Made by a program: the position numbers and the translations under genes. A stretch of DNA of 55,886 nucleotides from Spiroplasma endosymbiont of Danaus chrysippus (lineage in GTDB: Bacteria; Bacillota_I; Bacilli_A; Mycoplasmatales; VBWQ01): positions 109,887 through 165,772 of the forward strand of contig NZ_CADDIL010000003.1 in NCBI RefSeq assembly GCF_902809815.1, read 5' to 3'. The notes beneath the pieces are model-generated. The model was not told the DNA's origin. It searched no databases and saw nothing but the letters and a program-made list of their open reading frames with translations. Shown here one piece after another: positions 52,113 through 55,886 of the stretch. The first letter of the stretch is position 1. Every line of letters starts with the position of its first letter.

Positions 52113-53258
52113 GGTGGTTAGCCCTAAATACTGGACCACTTTTGGATAGACAGTTTTAAATTTTTATTTGTGAAATTGGTGGTTTTAGAAATTTAGAATG
52201 TATTCTTTCGTAATTATAAAACATAATATATTGGTTTACATCATTTATAGCTTCATTGAGAGAAAAATATTGATTTGAACCTTTAGGTAGTCATTCTTGA
52301 GATAAATGAGAAAATCAGTTTTCAGATATTACATTGCCACCAATATCATAAGGTTGTTTTTTGCTTAAAATTATTTGCTTATCAGCAGCTCAATTTGTGA
52401 TGTCTTGACAATAAAATTCGTTGGCGTTATCTGAGTGTAAAATAACGTTTTTTACTTGGTTTCAAGAGAATTGTTGATTTATTTTTTCAAGTGCAGGAAG
52501 GATTAAATCTTGATAGGATTTGTTTGAACATGTATTATAGCTTACAATATTATTTGAATAAAAATCAATAATTACAAAAAGATATAATCAACCTTCTTTA
52601 GTATTTATTTGTTTAGTGTCCATTGATCAAATTTGATTTGAAGAGGTTGTACTTTTATAATCTTTGTTTACTTTATCCATTGTAGGTATTCACTTATTTG
52701 GATTTTTTTTGTTTTTAGGATAGTTATTTTTAGTTTGTTTTAATCCTTGAAGATTGTGATCTTTCATAATTTTTCGCATTTGTTTTGTTGATAATTCTAG
52801 ATTTAAAATAATATGTTTGTATTGTTTTAATCATTCTTTAAATGCTGAAAAAATTCGTAAATAGCCATAAATTTGTCCTTTTCTTGTAAAATGAAATTCA
52901 AGTAAAAGTTGGCATAATTCTTGATATTTATGTGTACAATTACTAATTTGATTTTTTTCTTTTTTAATAGGGTTTTGTTTGTTTTTTACAAAATAATATG
53001 TTGATCGGTTTAGTTGAAGATGTTGGCAAAGATATCTAATTGAATATTGGTTTTTGCTATCATCAATAATTTGAATTTTTTGTTTGATATTTAACTTGTT
53101 AATTACTAATGCTATTTGTTTAATTTTATCCATTATTAAAAATCCTTTCATGTCAAAATTAGTGTTAATTGTATAACACAATTGTTTTTCGAATACATTC
53201 AAGTTTTTTTTAAATTAATGGTCTAGTAAAAAGGGCTAAGTAGCAAGTAGCAAGTAGC
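52113..53258 (-). mobile_element. IS3-family element, copy D
   Basis: Same ends as the others, with three AAGTAGC heptamers at the right. Left flank IS256 fragment; right flank a secreted-protein gene, so the flanks do not belong to one another. Confidence 0.9.
52156..53202 (-). CDS. IS3-family transposase (copy D)
   Basis: Open frame like copies A and C, with all DDE residues. The preferred start is the ATG at 53133 behind AAAGGAT. Confidence 0.87.
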
Positions 53259-53435
53259 ATCATCACTTAAGTAACCATATTGATTATTAAATAATGAAGT
53301 TGAAATATTATTTATTGATGATTTGTTTGTTAATCTACTGCTAATAACAGTATTATCATTAATACTATTATTAATAGTATTACTTGTTAAAGTTAATGTT
53401 GTTAATGTACTTAAAGTTATTAATAATTGTTTCAT
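53259..53435 (-). pseudogene. Secreted protein, 5' remnant cut by IS3 copy D
   Basis: Starts at 53435 with a signal peptide (MKQLLITLSTLTTLTLTS) behind AAAGAGAAT. About 58 native codons remain (ends NNQYGYLSDD). No lipobox cysteine. It lies directly downstream of the 53456 gene on the same strand. Confidence 0.6.
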
Positions 53436-53455
53436 TTTATATTCTCTTTTCTTTA

Positions 53456-54601
53456 TTAACTCATTAATTGGAAATTAAAATTAAAATCAGGGAATGTTAA
53501 AGTAGCGCGTTCACTAACAGTTTCACCTTTAAATCTGTCTGATAAATCAAAAATATAAAGTGTATTATCTTTGGTTGGTTGTATTTCATCATTAGTAAAT
53601 ATCAATTTTACATTATTTAAATCTCAATCTGAACTTACTGAAACATCAGTTTCTAAAAAAATACTTTTTGTTTTAGTAATTAAATCTCAAAAATTAGTTA
53701 CCTTATCGCTAGTAATATCTTTACTAATATCAGTTGTCATACTACCTTTATTTTTGCCATCTAATATATAATTAATAATAAAGTTTCCACCAAAACTATC
53801 AGCAATTGGATAATAAGAATTATTAACAATTGTATTTAATAAACTATCTTTATTAGAAATTCATTTATCTAATAATTTGTTTTGTTCATAAAAATGTTGA
53901 CCTTCCTGTAAAACGTTTGTATCTTTACCATCTTTTAACCAAATACCATCTAAATCAAAAGGTGTTCTTGAAAAATTACCAGCAATACTTTTTTTATTAT
54001 GACCATGAATAGTAACGTTAATATTATCTAAACTATTTTTTAATTTATAAGTAGAACCGTTATCTTTAATGCTAATTGTAAAATCTTTACCTAATTTATT
54101 ATTAAAAATATTATCACCCACCGCTAAAGTAGTTGCTACATCATAATCTGTTTCATCAATAATAAGTTCAGTATCATGAGTTTTAAAATAATTTTGAACA
54201 ATAACTTTAATAGTAGTACTAATATTAGTATTAATTAAATCTAAAGTAGTTTGTGTTAATTTAGTGTCAACATTTTTATTATCAATAGTATTATCAACAT
54301 CAACATTTAATCATTTAGATTTATCATTTTGATGATAGTAAGCATTTTCAATAATATTTTTTAAATCTGTTTCATTACTTAAATCAACACACTTATTAAT
54401 TACACTAACTTGTCCTTGATAAGTACCTGCAAAATTTAATTGATTAACATTTTTTCAAGAACTAGTTATTTTGTAATCAATATTTACTGCGTTAGTAAAA
54501 TCTTGATTTTCTTTATTATCTTTAATAAAAATATTGTAATATTTATCATTAATGTCTTCTGAATTAATTTTTAATTGTTGACTTAATTTTTGTTTAAATT
54601 C
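53456..54601 (-). pseudogene. Large extracellular-type protein, 5' end replaced by phage leader
   Basis: An open frame of about 380 codons with no start of its own. It contains Asn/Asp/Lys/Thr-rich stretches such as SWKNVNQLNFAGTYQGQVSV and ITSDKVTNFWDLITKTKSIF, of the kind seen in Spiroplasma surface proteins. The frame is open from the phage junction at 54602 to the stop at 53456. The missing N-terminus would have carried the signal peptide. The second prophage apparently integrated here. Confidence 0.6.
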
Positions 54602-54820
54602 GGGCGCATAACTTTAATGGATAGATTAATAAAATAATGGATAACAAAGAACGATATAACTATCGTTCTTTTTTTTGTTAAAGATTAAAACTTCATAAAA
54701 CTGTCATAGAAGTCTAATAGTGAGTACTTTATGTAAATACTTCTATATGAGTATAAAAGAGCATTTAACGTTAAGCAAGTTAAAATGTTACACTGTATCG
54801 CTTAATGTAATTATAGATTA
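54602..54820 (+). repeat. Third copy of the phage terminator/leader region
   Basis: Starts with the same octamer GGGCGCAT as the 20602 copy. The next 40 bases differ (TAACTTTAATGGATAG...), and then the terminator (54646-54676), AGAAGT and TTAAGC stems are conserved with scattered changes. It introduces a second early operon. Confidence 0.85.
54646..54676 (+). terminator. Phage terminator (third copy)
   Basis: AAAGAACGATA/TATCGTTCTTT with a T run, as at 20639 and 25627. Confidence 0.85.
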
Positions 54821-54893
54821 ATTTGAATAGCCTTATTATGGCTCAGTAAATAACCCATTAATCTAATGAATAATTACATTTGTATTATTTAAG
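54818..54893 (+). ncRNA. Folded leader, second prophage
   Basis: Same long stem (TAATTATAGATTAAT with ATTAATCTA and AATTACATT) and inner AGCC/GGCT hairpin as at 20797-20874; only the internal loop differs. Confidence 0.55.
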
Positions 54894-54975
54894 AAAATAG
54901 GGGCTTTTATATATAAATACATACCTCATTAACAATATCATAACACAATAAATAAAATAAAGGAGAAAAATAAAT

Positions 54976-55170
54976 ATGGCATACGTTTATTTAATAAAAT
55001 ATAAAGTTAATTATACATTTGAAACGAAATATAAAGCCTTTTGCACTTTTGTAGAGGCTACTAATTTTCATAAAAATTATAAACATCATTTATTAGAAGA
55101 TGCATATATTATACATTATGAAATATTAGTATTAGAAGTTGATATGCATTGTACAGAAGAAAAACATTAA
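54976..55170 (+). CDS. Phage early protein, 64 aa (paralogue of 20969)
   Basis: MAYVYLIKYKVNYTFETKYK aligns with the 20969 product throughout, including the YKHHLLEDAYI block. ATG after AAAGGAGAA. Divergence shows it is not a recent copy. Confidence 0.75.
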   Translation: MAYVYLIKYKVNYTFETKYKAFCTFVEATNFHKNYKHHLLEDAYIIHYEILVLEVDMHCTEEKH

Positions 55171-55187
55171 TGAAAGGATTAATAATT

Positions 55188-55316
55188 ATGGAATATAGAG
55201 AATATAGAATGGTTGGTTCTTGTGATAGATGTAGAAAACAATCTTCAATTGGTAATAGATTATGTAATAAATGTTTTTGAATATTAATAGGTAGAAAAAA
55301 AATATGAGTAAATTAA
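55188..55316 (+). CDS. Small zinc-ribbon protein, 42 aa (paralogue of 21196)
   Basis: CDRC and CNKC spaced as in the 21196 protein. The run of A's near the end is one base longer, which changes the last residues to KIWVN and lengthens the overlap with the nuclease gene. Confidence 0.72.
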
Positions 55317-55355
55317 TTTTTAAAAAAGAAACACATCAGTATTTTATTGATAATC
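55304..55355 (+). pseudogene. PD-(D/E)XK nuclease, 5' remnant cut by IS256
   Basis: MSKLIFKKETHQYFIDN aligns with the start of the 21311 nuclease. IS256 copy 4 begins at 55356, after 17 codons. The rest of the gene, if present, lies outside the window. Confidence 0.75.
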
Positions 55356-55886
55356 GGGAATGTTTAGTAATCTGTGTGACTTACAAAAATAACTATGTTT
55401 AATTAATTCTAGTAAATATAATTTATATATCTAGAAAGAGTGAGTTACAGATGGCTAAAAAAGATAATCTTAATAACAATGATCCAATATCAAAAGCAGT
55501 AGATTTATTATTAGAAAATACTGAGGATTTAACAACAGTTTTTAAAGAGGGAGGCTTATATAAAGAATTAACTAAACGATTGGTAGAAAAAATGTTGAAT
55601 TCTGAGATGCAAAATTATTTAGGACACGAAAGAAATCAACGCAGTAATAATGACAATGTTCGTAATGGTACAACATCAAAAAAATTAATAACTCAACAAG
55701 GTAAAATTGAAATTGATGTACCAAGAGATCGTAATAGTAATTTTGAACCAGTAATAATCACAAAAAGACAGAGAAGATTTGATGGTTTTGATCAACAAGT
55801 TCTTTCACTATATGCAAAAGGTATGACTTTATCAGATATTAGAATGCAGTTGCAAGAGTTATATGATGGCGCAGATATTAGCGAAA
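55356..55886 (+). mobile_element. IS256-family element, copy 4 (cut by the window end)
   Basis: Begins with GGGAATGTTTAGTAATC. Positions 55466-55886 repeat positions 1-421 of the window; the only difference I noticed is C267 versus T55732. Confidence 0.9.
55451..55886 (+). CDS. IS256-family transposase, 5' part
   Basis: The first 145 codons of the same transposase as at 31339-32577, open to the window edge. Start behind GAAAGAGTGAG. It cannot be judged whether the rest is intact. Confidence 0.88.
   Translation, partial: MAKKDNLNNNDPISKAVDLLLENTEDLTTVFKEGGLYKELTKRLVEKMLNSEMQNYLGHERNQRSNNDNVRNGTTSKKLITQQGKIEIDVPRDRNSNFEPVIITKRQRRFDGFDQQVLSLYAKGMTLSDIRMQLQELYDGADISE

Overview
The window is AT-rich DNA in which in-frame TGA is read as tryptophan in almost every gene. 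Together with spiralin-like lipoproteins and a Mollicutes-type housekeeping set, this points to a Spiroplasma chromosome, probably an insertion-sequence-rich arthropod-associated lineage. All translations below use TGA = Trp.

Layout. Positions 1-1264 are the right part of an IS256-family element that abuts and truncates a lipoprotein gene. Positions 1253-19750 are mostly chromosomal: two transporters (YfcC-type and APC-type), spiralin-like lipoproteins (one intact, one broken), a decayed secreted repeat protein, mnmA, a PepV-type dipeptidase, a HemW-like protein without iron-sulfur cysteines, and a membrane protein ending in a degenerate HNH-like domain. One IS3-family copy (A) sits here. Positions 20601-30401 are prophage. 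An early operon on the plus strand (small proteins, a PD-(D/E)XK nuclease, RecT, a hammerhead ribozyme, a hydrophobic protein) converges on a late module on the minus strand (portal-like C-terminus, a 939-residue structural protein, scaffold-like protein, capsid-like protein). The two parts are bounded by perfect 216-bp inverted repeats made of the capsid gene 3' end, its terminator and the early leader.

Positions 30402-33016 are nested IS elements: an intact IS256 inside an IS3 copy (B), which lies against a scrap of another IS256. Positions 34780-38975 are an operon, obgE-rmuC-nadE-yebC-ruvA, whose last gene is frameshifted and cut by IS3 copy C. Positions 40116-41561 hold two decayed genes, one a chimeric UPF0236/ISLre2-type transposase. 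Positions 41668-51201 are core chromosome: infC-rpmI-rplT with a leader, a YwaF-like membrane protein, dUTPase, a metallopeptidase, an rRNA methyltransferase, pheS-pheT and a MATE transporter. Positions 51660-55886 are again mobile: an IS256 scrap, IS3 copy D, truncated secreted proteins, and the start of a second prophage early region interrupted by another IS256 that runs off the window end.

How it fits together. The core genes (translation, tRNA modification and charging, ribosome assembly, NAD synthesis) are intact, while accessory genes are widely decayed by one-base changes in A/T runs and by IS insertion. Flanks of individual IS copies often do not match each other, which suggests rearrangement between copies. 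The strongest non-coding signals are a complete type II hammerhead ribozyme in the phage early operon, a conserved folded phage leader that begins at the same octamer in three places, a 30-bp target duplication around an IS256-type element, and heptamer arrays at the IS3 ends.
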